64,000 bases of DNA from Verrucomicrobiota bacterium (GTDB taxonomy: Bacteria > Verrucomicrobiota > Verrucomicrobiia > Chthoniobacterales > UBA10450), in contig QHNH01000017.1 of the NCBI GenBank assembly GCA_003218375.1, positions 36,184 to 100,183 of the forward strand, given 5' to 3'. Within the stretch, counting starts at the first letter, position 1, and every line of letters starts with the position of its first letter. The translations under genes were made by a program, and so were the position numbers. Positions 36,801 to 43,577 of the stretch are shown in pieces. The notes below the pieces were generated by a model. That model worked only from the letters and a program-made list of their open reading frames with translations, did no database searches and had not been told where the DNA came from.

Positions 36801-37244
36801 GTGAAGACGCTCGCGCGCCAAAGATTTCGCTGGGCTTACGGAACGTTGCAATGTCTCTGGAAACATCGCGACATGGTCTTCAACTGGAATTACCGCGCGC
36901 TCGGTTGGTTCAGTCTGCCCAGCGTCTGGTTTTTCCAGATCATCCTGGTCGCGATCACGCCGATGGTGGATTTGTTCTTGCTCGCGTCGCTGCCGTTCGG
37001 CGCCTGGAGCGCGGTGCTGCCGTTCGTGATCGTGTTCCTCAGCATGGATGTGCTCCTCGCGACCCTGGCGTGCATCATCGAACACGAATCGATTCTGGTG
37101 GCCTGGCGAATTCTGCCGATGCGATTGATCTACCGTCCGATGCTGAGCTACGTCATCTGGAAAGCGATCCTGCGCGCGGTGAAGGGAGCGTTGGTCGGAT
37201 GGGGGAAATTGGAACGGACGGCGAGCGTGCCCGCGCGGGCTTGA
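33891..37244 (+). CDS. Trifunctional membrane protein: GH18-like + NodB deacetylase + GT2 synthase
   Basis: A 1117-residue protein with three enzymatic domains. A membrane anchor (residues ~25-45) and Pro/Lys-rich linker precede a GH18-like domain (~118-440; AAGVIIDWEQVDP supplies the acidic residue, GSYGYDWTSGG and GGFAIYRLG follow). A NodB polysaccharide-deacetylase domain (~500-690) has IALTFDDGPDPKWT, GHEIGNHTYYHPN, TLFRPPYAAD, QDWARPGAD and IILLHDAGGDR. After a membrane helix (~725-750) a GT2 processive synthase (~763-1000) shows VIVAAFNEEK, VIDDGSADRT, FLDADTHCQ, LAEDTDLTL and RQRFRWAYG (QxxRW), then membrane helices. This order fits synthesis, deacetylation and trimming of an exported N-acetylglucosamine-type polysaccharide. 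It is 15 bp from glycerate kinase. Confidence 0.93.
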   Translation: MEEEPSPAIAPFVFSDPAGKRWPRLRLALLIGGIAIFLGTVLFVQTLFVAPQLRLPFSLRQLKGQLKHLQTVNPAGQVATNLALWEKFAATRLAAKKPKPPIAPTPPAHPRKKLPNNEVRLAFYANGDPYSYTSLEQHAAQITHVCPEWMAMTNGAGDLQIDADSRLPKLAASKGIALMPLLTNLVGDTWQPEAVENLAHSSPERQDRFIQKVLAILNDAKAAGVIIDWEQVDPAYKKDITAFLDRFTDALHYDDKQLWLCVQPGQDLDYIDFDELSDNVDRFVAMLFDETSDIDPAGPLGSRRWFEGWLSVLMDGAETNQWIIALGSYGYDWTSGGKKAELISFPEAMSRASYAEVDKTTVEAPHYNPYFYYEDADKDHSVWFLDVVTFLNQVRRVREAKAGGFAIYRLGTEDVAIWDALGVANDFKMDTATRAPLEVLKGTDTIADVGDGEIVSVDESTADGYRTLAVDNDGYLTAIYSKFPQFPTLYHQGAGGPHQIALTFDDGPDPKWTPKILDILKAENVKAAFFLVGARAEEYPNLVRRIVAEGHEIGNHTYYHPNLALCWPEHIRVELNATQLLLETITGRSTTLFRPPYAADTSPSKITELVPLQLAQDLGYLVVLENIDPQDWARPGADVILQRVKQQRRDGSIILLHDAGGDREQTVEALPRILDYLKTRGDSVVPISALLGTTRDALMPSTETQGRSLSHFVSGVGFRIFHAAEEFLWAFMIVATALVVLRTLIVIWLAARFRRSWPRDFEEPISVIVAAFNEEKVIAETLRSLLATDYEGEVEVIVIDDGSADRTAAEVEANSDPRVRLLRQPNRGKARALQRGLATMRTGIAVFLDADTHCQRDTLRRLVEPFSDESIGGVSGHAKVGNLRTFIARCQALEYTCGFNLDRRAYTRWNCMTVVPGAISAIRKSAIDDAGGLSLETLAEDTDLTLTLHKRGQRMVYVPEAIAWTEAPETVKTLARQRFRWAYGTLQCLWKHRDMVFNWNYRALGWFSLPSVWFFQIILVAITPMVDLFLLASLPFGAWSAVLPFVIVFLSMDVLLATLACIIEHESILVAWRILPMRLIYRPMLSYVIWKAILRAVKGALVGWGKLERTASVPARA

Positions 37245-37380
37245 AGAATGACGAATGACGAATGTCGAATGACGAAGGAAGTCCGAATGCTCAAATGACG
37301 AATCTGTGATCGCATCGCGCCTCGGAAATTTCGGATTTCGACATTCATTCGTCATTCTTCATTCGTCATTCGTCATTTTG
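37244..37380. repeat. Paired inverted heptamer arrays (ACGAATG type)
   Basis: Left arm 37244-37278: AAGAATG, ACGAATG, ACGAATG, TCGAATG, ACGAAGG. Right arm 37341-37378 read on the minus strand: AAAATG, ACGAATG, ACGAATG, AAGAATG, ACGAATG, AATGTCG. The left arm starts on the last base of the trifunctional gene's stop codon; the right arm lies inside the next gene and encodes its signal peptide. Confidence 0.93.
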
Positions 37381-38475
37381 GCCGTCAGCTGCCTCGCGAT
37401 CGTCGCGTGTCGCAAATCCCAACCGCAAAAATTACCAATCGATCCCAACGCGTCGGTGGAAGTTTTGCTGCCGGCCAACGGCTCCTACACCGGCGCATTC
37501 ATGGACTTCGGAGACGCGGAGGACGATGTGACTCTGGAGACGATTGAGGAATTCGAAAACATGGTGGGCAAACACCAGGCGATCATCGCTTCCTCCAGTT
37601 ACTGGGGAGAACAAAGTTTCCCGACTCGGAATCTAAATGTGATCTGGCGGCACGGCGCGATGCCGCTGGTGTTCTGGTCGCCCTGGGACCGGCCTTACAC
37701 CCAAAACCGCGGGCCGGATAAATTTAGTCTTAACGAAATTGTTGCCGGGAAGTGGGACGCTTACATTGACAAGTGGGGCGATTCCGCGCGCGAATTCGGC
37801 AAGCCGATGATCGTGGCCTTCGGAGTAGAGATGAATGGCGATTGGTTCCCGTGGTCGGGCTGGTTTTACGGCGGAGAAGAATGGGTCGGCGATGCGCCGG
37901 ATGTGTGGGAAGGGCCGGAGCGTTTCAAGAAAGCGTACCGTTACGTAGTCGATCGCGTCCGGGCGCGCGGAGCGGCCAACGTGAAATGGATGTTTCACAC
38001 GAACAATTATTCTTACCCACTCGACACCTGGAACTTCGCGCCCGCCTACTATCCCGGGTCCGATTACGTCGACTGGCTCGGCATGAGCGTTTACGGCCAG
38101 CAGTTCAAAGACGAACCCAATCCCGATATCCCTTCGCTCGTCGATTGGCCTTACAAGGAATTATGCGGATTGGATCCGCAAAAGCCGGTGATGATCGCGG
38201 AGTGGGCCACCGGTGATTTCCCATTTTCAGCCGATGAGAAAGGCATGCTCAAGCCGGCGTGGATCAAGCAAGCCCTCGATCTGTTTCGGACTCGTTATCC
38301 GCGCGTTAAAGCCGCGATCTACTGGCACGAACGCTGGCAAAATCCCGACCAGACCTATAGCAACCTGCGGGTAAATTCGTCGGTCGAATCGCTGAACGCC
38401 TATCGCGCCGGCGTGGCGCATCCCGATTGGCACGGGGAACTAATTCTGCGGCCGATGGAAAACAACAAACGATAA
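37306..38475 (+). CDS. Glycoside hydrolase family 26-like lipoprotein
   Basis: A 389-residue protein. GTG 37306 gives RHSFVILHSSFVILAVSC followed by LAIVAC with a lipobox-like Cys at residue 35; much of this hydrophobic leader is translated heptamer repeat. The mature part resembles GH26 (beta-mannanase clan A): GAFMDFGDAEDDV, MPLVFWSPWDRPY, VAFGVEMNGDWFPWSGW (acid/base Glu), YYPGSDYVDWLGMSVYGQ and PVMIAEWATGDFPF (nucleophile Glu), IYWHERWQNPD. Substrate may be mannan or another beta-linked glycan. Position after the polysaccharide synthase suggests surface glycan turnover, by inference only. Confidence 0.85.
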   Translation: MIASRLGNFGFRHSFVILHSSFVILAVSCLAIVACRKSQPQKLPIDPNASVEVLLPANGSYTGAFMDFGDAEDDVTLETIEEFENMVGKHQAIIASSSYWGEQSFPTRNLNVIWRHGAMPLVFWSPWDRPYTQNRGPDKFSLNEIVAGKWDAYIDKWGDSAREFGKPMIVAFGVEMNGDWFPWSGWFYGGEEWVGDAPDVWEGPERFKKAYRYVVDRVRARGAANVKWMFHTNNYSYPLDTWNFAPAYYPGSDYVDWLGMSVYGQQFKDEPNPDIPSLVDWPYKELCGLDPQKPVMIAEWATGDFPFSADEKGMLKPAWIKQALDLFRTRYPRVKAAIYWHERWQNPDQTYSNLRVNSSVESLNAYRAGVAHPDWHGELILRPMENNKR

Positions 38476-38535
38476 CGTCGCAGGCTCTCGGAGGGACGTG
38501 CTTCTGCACGTCCCATTCTCGTGGCGAAGGCGATG

Positions 38536-39390
38536 CTACTTCTGGGCCGGCAGGGCCTGCTGCCAATCGAGCACCAGCTTCCACGTCCCGCTCGCGTCGA
38601 TCTGCCAGATCTGAAGGAAATGTCCGGACCTGCCTGGTTGGGTCCGCTTGTCGGAGCAACTGCCGTAACTATAGGCGAGATCGCAGCTGCTGCTCATATC
38701 GGTTTTCATTATTTCCATTGTGACGCCGGCCTGCTCCGAGCCGAGCAGTTCTACTCCGGCCTTCTTGCCGACGGTTGGAAATGAGCCGTCGCGATAAAGT
38801 CGCACATCATCGCTGCCGAACTGTCGGAATGCTTTGGTGAAATCCAGTCCAGCCGTGGCGATGAACGCGCTCTGAGTTTGCTGCAACGATTCCAACGTTC
38901 CTTGCCCGCGATCCTTCGGTGTCACCAATTTCAAGGGAGGTTTGACGTCCGACTTGGTATCCTCAATCCCGCAATCGAGCGCGACCTTCCACGAGCCGTC
39001 CTTCTGTTTCTTCCAGACCGAAACGAAGTGCCCGAAGCCGGTGAACTTCTGGTCGCTCTTCTTCCCGCGCCACTTCGACGGGCCGGTGTCGAAGCCGAAA
39101 TCGCCGCTCCGGGCCATCACGGCGAAGGTCGGTTCCCAGACCAGATCGAGACCGGTTTCCTGGCGCTTGCTCCAGACTTCCTTCCCATTCACGGGCCCCG
39201 GCCGAAAGACGATCCCGTCATCGGCGAGAAAGGCCAGGAATGCCGCCCGGGTTCCTTGTTCCTGGCCGGTTTGGTAGAATTTCTTTTCCGCGTCGACCAT
39301 CGCACGCACTGAGTCTAACGCGGTTTCGGCACCGACCGTTTGAATCGCGAGGACAAGCCCCGCCAGGAAAAGAAATGAACGTGCCCGCAT
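38536..39390 (-). CDS. Exported SnoaL/DUF4440-like protein, duplicated domain
   Basis: A 284-residue protein with signal peptide (FLFLAGLVLAIQTVGA) after ATG 39390. The mature part holds two NTF2-like domains: residues ~22-145 (DSVRAMVDAEKKFYQTG, AAFLAFLADDGIVFRPGPVNG, FGHFVSVWKKQKDGSWKVAL) and ~160-284 (QSAFIATAGLDFTKAFRQFG, HFLQIWQIDASGTWKLVLDW). DUF4440 proteins are of mixed or unknown function. No active-site residues are identifiable. Divergent from the FHA-cyclase gene. Confidence 0.8.
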   Translation of the reverse strand: MRARSFLFLAGLVLAIQTVGAETALDSVRAMVDAEKKFYQTGQEQGTRAAFLAFLADDGIVFRPGPVNGKEVWSKRQETGLDLVWEPTFAVMARSGDFGFDTGPSKWRGKKSDQKFTGFGHFVSVWKKQKDGSWKVALDCGIEDTKSDVKPPLKLVTPKDRGQGTLESLQQTQSAFIATAGLDFTKAFRQFGSDDVRLYRDGSFPTVGKKAGVELLGSEQAGVTMEIMKTDMSSSCDLAYSYGSCSDKRTQPGRSGHFLQIWQIDASGTWKLVLDWQQALPAQK

Positions 39391-39476
39391 CAGCGAGTCT
39401 TCGCGCCACCCGGGCGCGTTGCCAAGGAACAAATGTAGAGGCTTTTCTTTTTCGCGGGTTTGAATAGAACGCGTTC

Positions 39477-40334
39477 ATGGATTTGGAAGAGGCCGGAGCC
39501 TGGCTCGAAGCGCCCGGGATGGAGAAGATCCCTCTGCGCGGCAACTGCTCGTTAGGCAGGTCGCCCAAGAGCGCGGTCGTCCTGGACTCGCCGAAGGCTT
39601 CGCGCCGCCACGCCATCATCAATCTGCAAAATGTGGGCGAGTTCTGGCTCATCGATCTCGGCAGCAGCAACGGGACTTTCCTGAACAAGCGCCGTGTCCA
39701 TCAACCGGTCCGGCTTTGCGACATGGACCAGATCACCGTGGGCGATTCGCCGTTTACCTTTCGCCAGCCGGAAGAAGTCACCAGCGAAATGCGCACCACC
39801 CTCGCGCAGCAAACCATTCGCGAGACGGCGAACATTCCCGTCTGGCTGCTCGTCGCCGATATCGAGAATTTCACGCCGCTTAGCCGGAGCATGGTGAGCG
39901 ACAAGCTGGCGTTGCTCGTGGGCAGCTGGGTCGCCGCCTGCAAGACAATCGTCGAGGAACATCACGGCGAGATCGACAAGTATCTTGGCGATGGGTTTCT
40001 CGCTTACTGGCATGACGACGAGAAAAGCGCGGAGAACGTCGCCGCCGGCCTAACGAAACTGAAACAGCTTCAGAAGGTCGAACCGCGTTTCCGGCTCGTG
40101 TTGCACTACGGCCTGGTCTCGAGTGGTGGGCTGCGGTCGATGGGTGAGGAGAGTCTTATCGGCAAGGAAGTCATCTTTGTCTTCCGGATGGAAAAACTGG
40201 CTGGCTCGTTAGGTATTCATCTCATGGCAAGTGCCGCCGCGCAGAAGAAGCTGGGTCCGGCCGTTCCATCCCAGCCAGCCGGCAGCCACCCGCTCAAAGG
40301 CTTCGAAGGCAGCTTCGAGTTCTTCAAGTGCTGA
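39477..40334 (+). CDS. FHA-domain class III adenylate/guanylate cyclase
   Basis: A 285-residue protein. Residues ~15-100 form an FHA domain (CSLGRSPKSAVVLD, SRRHAIINL, LIDLGSSNGTFLNKRRV), which binds phosphothreonine. Residues ~125-285 form a class III nucleotidyl cyclase: LVADIENFTPLSRSM with the first metal Asp, EIDKYLGDGFLAYW with the second, and HYGLVSSGGLRSMGEESLIG. The order FHA then cyclase suggests that cyclic-nucleotide production is recruited or gated by a phosphorylated partner; a Ser/Thr kinase is encoded 0.9 kb away. Base specificity (ATP or GTP) cannot be read safely. Confidence 0.9.
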   Translation: MDLEEAGAWLEAPGMEKIPLRGNCSLGRSPKSAVVLDSPKASRRHAIINLQNVGEFWLIDLGSSNGTFLNKRRVHQPVRLCDMDQITVGDSPFTFRQPEEVTSEMRTTLAQQTIRETANIPVWLLVADIENFTPLSRSMVSDKLALLVGSWVAACKTIVEEHHGEIDKYLGDGFLAYWHDDEKSAENVAAGLTKLKQLQKVEPRFRLVLHYGLVSSGGLRSMGEESLIGKEVIFVFRMEKLAGSLGIHLMASAAAQKKLGPAVPSQPAGSHPLKGFEGSFEFFKC

Positions 40335-40613
40335 ACTGCGCCGCCGATAGTAGGTTCGACTTTGTCGCGGTTAGCGCCAACGGCGCCCTTCAATTCAAGC
40401 CTGGGGCATCGCCCCAGGATTTTGATGGAAGAGTGAAGTAAGCGCTGAAAGCGCGTTTCAATATGCGGCGGGTGACACATGCCTCCCAGTAACTCTCGCC
40501 ATGAGTCGCGCCTTCAGCGCTGGCGCTCATAGGTTACGTTGAGCACCCTGGGGCGTCGCCCCAGGCTGAGTGTTGAACGCCGCGCCTTCAGCGCTAAAGG
40601 CCAGCGGCCAGTC
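40335..40613. repeat. Intergenic region of nested palindromes
   Basis: The 279-bp gap between convergent genes holds several self-complementary words: GCCTGGGGCATCGCCCCAGG, AGCGCTGAAAGCGC, CTTCAGCGCTGGCGCT, CCTGGGGCGTCGCCCCAGG and a repeated GCGCCTTCAGCGCT. The words CTGGGGCnTCGCCCCAG and GCGCTGAAGGCGC recur in inverted order, so the whole region can fold as a multi-stem structure. No coding frame is supported. Confidence 0.8.
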
Positions 40614-41207
40614 TTACTTCGCGCGGCGAAAGACCAGTCCGTTCGGATCGTTGATCCGCGTTAGCTGGTCGCCGTCCAATTTGTAAACCGACGTTTCCGC
40701 GATCGGCGAGCCAAAGCCTTCGATGACGGGATTAGGAACGGTCTTGGGCGACCAGTCGCTAAGCTGGCCTGGGCTCCATTGAATCGTGATGCTGGTGCCT
40801 TGTTCGGTGCAATCGATCGAGCTGTAGGTCCAACGGCGTTGCAGCTCATGGATCGAGCTGTAGAACGGTTTGTCGGGAGTCGAAGTGTTAGTGGTGTCCA
40901 GGGTCTTGGTTGCTTTGCCGTCCTTGATGATGAGCGTGAACGTTCGACTGATCGTTTGCTGATTTTCCGGATTGGTTTTTGACTGCGCGGCCAGCCAGGT
41001 GCCGTCGAACAACTTCTTCGGCTGGCGTGAGACGTTGGACTGCTGCTTCGGTTGTTGCGTGCGGCGCGGCTGGGATTGCGGCTGGCGCTGTTGATTGCGC
41101 GATGCCTGGTCGATGAAGGCGCGGACGACGGTATCGAGCTGGGCCGATGAGGTGACCGCGGTCGCAAGCAGGAAGGCGACGGGCAGAAGATACTTGGTAG
41201 GTTTCAT
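40614..41207 (-). CDS. Secreted protein of unknown function
   Basis: A 197-residue protein with signal peptide (YLLPVAFLLATAVTSSAQ), a Gln/Arg-rich linker (residues ~37-62; QQRQPQSQPRRTQQPKQQ) and a predicted beta-rich domain (FDGTWLAAQSKTNPEN, RTFTLIIKDGKATKTL, CTEQGTSITIQWSPGQLS). I do not recognise a family. It lies 9 bp downstream of the Ser/Thr kinase on the same strand, so it is probably its co-transcribed partner. Confidence 0.7.
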   Translation of the reverse strand: MKPTKYLLPVAFLLATAVTSSAQLDTVVRAFIDQASRNQQRQPQSQPRRTQQPKQQSNVSRQPKKLFDGTWLAAQSKTNPENQQTISRTFTLIIKDGKATKTLDTTNTSTPDKPFYSSIHELQRRWTYSSIDCTEQGTSITIQWSPGQLSDWSPKTVPNPVIEGFGSPIAETSVYKLDGDQLTRINDPNGLVFRRAK

Positions 41208-41216
41208 ATCATTTCG

Positions 41217-42557
41217 TTAACCTCCGGTGAAGTCATTCAACGGAACAACCGGTTGAGCGTTTGGTGCGTTCTGCGTGGTCGGCACAACGGGAAGATTGCT
41301 CGGTGCGACCGAGGACTGCGGCTTGGTGACGCTCTTAAACGGGTTCACGTCTTTTGCCTTGTCGGCCATACCGCTGGTGCGGTCCGTGGTCGATGCCGGT
41401 GCTTGCTGCGGAGCGGTCGTCGATGTCTGGGTCGTGACAGTCTTTGTGAGCGCCGGCTTATGAAACACAAAATACCAAAGGCCGATCGCGCCCAGGAAAA
41501 ACAGGAACAACGCGGCCGCGCCGCCAATAAGGAGGGCGATCCTGGCGGAGCTGGGCCCGGCTGGTTTCGGGAGAGGCGGGGCCGTTCCGGTCGCGGTCGC
41601 CGGGATTGGAACGCTTGCGGTGGCTATCGTCGGCGGCTGAATGGCGCGCTCGGCCCGGACCGTTTTCGGCGAAGCAATCTCCAGGCGTTGCGCGACCTCG
41701 ACAAAGGACTGCGGACGCCGCGCCGGATCCTTCGCGAGACACGCCGCGATCACTTTCTCCCAGGTCTCGTCCACTAGTTCGCCCTCGACCTCCAGCTCTT
41801 TGCGCCGCGCCGCCATGGTCGGCGGAATTTTTTCCCGGATCTGGCGATCGACGTTCCCGGACGAAAACGGCGGTTTGCTCGTAATCAGCTCGTACATCGT
41901 CGCGCCGAAGGAATAAACGTCATCGAGGGGGCTGCCGCGTTCGCCGTCGAGTTGCTGCGGGCTCATGAACACCAGGGTGCCGCTCCGGCCGCGCTCCATT
42001 GTCAGCATGCTCACCGAATCGCTTAAGCTGCGTGAGATTCCGAAATCCGAGACCTTCAGGTCGCCGCGCTGGTTCACCATCAGGTTCGCCGGCTTCAGGT
42101 CGCGATGAATAATGCGGGCGTGAGTATGCGCGTAGTCGAGCGCGTCACAGAGCTGGCTGGTCCAGTCCGCCAGCTCGTGCGGCTCGAAGACCTTGTGCGC
42201 TTTGTCCGCGCGCAAATTCGAAAGCGTATCGCCGTCGACGTATTCCATCGAGATGCAGCCCGACTGGTCGCTGTGCACGAAATCGTAGATGCGGACGATG
42301 TTTTTATGGGTCAGGTCGAGGCTGCGCCGCGTCTCGCGCTTCATGTCGCGGAGGACCGCGCGATCGTGCACGATCAGTTCCGGGAGGAATTTCAGGGCAA
42401 CGTTTCGCTCCAGCTCTTCATCGCGCGCCAGCCAGACAACACCCATGCCGCCGCGACCGAGGGTTTTGATCAACGTGTAGCGATTAAAGACCTTCTGCCC
42501 GCCACCAAAGTCGCGCATGGTCGCGTCCAAACCCGGGGCGGATGTGTCCCCACTCAT
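41217..42557 (-). CDS. Hanks-type Ser/Thr protein kinase with one membrane helix
   Basis: A 446-residue kinase. The catalytic domain (residues ~25-290) is complete: GRGGMGVVWLARD, VALKFLPE with the ATP Lys, IIHRDLKPANLMVNQRGDLK (read in parts), VSDFGISRS, GTLVFMSPQQLDGE and DDVYSFGATMYELITSKPPF. A Pro/Ala-rich linker leads to one membrane helix (~340-365) and a short Thr/Gln/Pro-rich outer segment without PASTA repeats. It likely phosphorylates Thr/Ser targets in response to an envelope cue. The FHA-cyclase nearby is a plausible phospho-partner. It is divergent from the retropepsin-like gene. Confidence 0.94.
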   Translation of the reverse strand: MSGDTSAPGLDATMRDFGGGQKVFNRYTLIKTLGRGGMGVVWLARDEELERNVALKFLPELIVHDRAVLRDMKRETRRSLDLTHKNIVRIYDFVHSDQSGCISMEYVDGDTLSNLRADKAHKVFEPHELADWTSQLCDALDYAHTHARIIHRDLKPANLMVNQRGDLKVSDFGISRSLSDSVSMLTMERGRSGTLVFMSPQQLDGERGSPLDDVYSFGATMYELITSKPPFSSGNVDRQIREKIPPTMAARRKELEVEGELVDETWEKVIAACLAKDPARRPQSFVEVAQRLEIASPKTVRAERAIQPPTIATASVPIPATATGTAPPLPKPAGPSSARIALLIGGAAALFLFFLGAIGLWYFVFHKPALTKTVTTQTSTTAPQQAPASTTDRTSGMADKAKDVNPFKSVTKPQSSVAPSNLPVVPTTQNAPNAQPVVPLNDFTGG

Positions 42558-42689
42558 GGCGCGATCCTAACTAGCAGGCGAAATTTGATAAAGCAAAAAA
42601 TCGGGCGCGAAGTCATGCAGCATGGACGGCTGGCGCCGGAAAGTTTGCCAGCTCAAGACAAAAGCGATGACTCACGGCGTTTCGTTACG

Positions 42690-43577
42690 ATGCCCAGACT
42701 GTTGAAACCGTTCCTGGCGATCGCGACGATTTTCTCCTGGGCGGTCTGGCAAGCCCCGCAACTTCACTCGGCCGATTCCGCGCCGAAATTGCCCATGGAA
42801 TTTCCGATGCAGGTCGGTGAGGGCATGCCCACCGTTGAAGTGATGGTGAACGGCCAGGGGCCATTCGTCTTTGGCTTCGACACCGGAGCGCAGGCCGGAC
42901 CGCAGATCGATGCGTCGCTGGTCGAAAAACTGAACTTGAAAGCCACCGGCGAAGTCCGGGCCATTGATCCCTCGGGCCGGAACCCGCAAGCGAGCGCCAC
43001 GGTTAAGCTCGATTCCCTGTCGATCGGTAGCCTGCGTTTTACCGAAGTCACCGCCGCTTCGCGTAACTACAAGAACTCGCCGCGGCCCTTGAAGGTGGAC
43101 GGCATCCTCGGTCTGAATCTGTTCGCTGACTATCTGGTTACCTTAGATTTTCCGGCAAAGAAGCTTCGCCTCGAGAAAGGCGAGCTACCCAAAGCCGACG
43201 GCGCGGAAATCCTCGACTACAAGAACGCCGCCGGCATCACCCAGGTGGAGCTAAGTGTCGGCGACAAGAAGATCAAAGCCCACCTCGATAGTGGGAACGC
43301 AATCGGCACCTTCGTTTTTCCCACGGCCTTCGTTGAAAAGTTATCGTTGGCTGGCGAGCCTCGCGTCGTCGGCCGCGCCCGAAGCGCCAGTGGCGAGATG
43401 GAGATCAAACAAGTCCAGTTGAAGGACGTAGTGAAGTTAGGTCGCCACGAATTCGCTGACGCCACCGTGACCTATCCCGCGCTCGGCGACATCGGCAACG
43501 TCGGCGTCAAGGTCCTCAGCCAATTCGTCATCACCTTCGACCAACAGAACGAGCGGGTCCGGCTAACGCGGCCGTAG
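42690..43577 (+). CDS. Exported retropepsin-like aspartic protease
   Basis: A 295-residue protein with signal peptide (LLKPFLAIATIFSWAVWQAP) and two pepsin-like half repeats: FVFGFDTGAQAGPQI (D-T-G) with GILGLNLFADYLVTLDF, and KAHLDSGNAIGTFVF (D-S-G) with VKVLSQFVITFDQ. Both Asp are present, so one chain could form a full active site. ATG 42690 is used; the longer upstream frame is the antisense shadow of the kinase. Targets are unknown. The stop codon (43575-43577) abuts a heptamer hairpin. Confidence 0.87.
   Translation: MPRLLKPFLAIATIFSWAVWQAPQLHSADSAPKLPMEFPMQVGEGMPTVEVMVNGQGPFVFGFDTGAQAGPQIDASLVEKLNLKATGEVRAIDPSGRNPQASATVKLDSLSIGSLRFTEVTAASRNYKNSPRPLKVDGILGLNLFADYLVTLDFPAKKLRLEKGELPKADGAEILDYKNAAGITQVELSVGDKKIKAHLDSGNAIGTFVFPTAFVEKLSLAGEPRVVGRARSASGEMEIKQVQLKDVVKLGRHEFADATVTYPALGDIGNVGVKVLSQFVITFDQQNERVRLTRP

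Noticed and set aside
33891-38475. Single polysaccharide operon including glycerate kinase and GH26
   Set aside because: Spacing is compatible, but a repeat separates the GH26 gene and glycerate kinase has no link to polysaccharide synthesis, so only neighbourhood is claimed.
42105-42689. N-terminal extension of the retropepsin-like protein
   Set aside because: It lies opposite the kinase gene; the signal peptide begins at ATG 42690.
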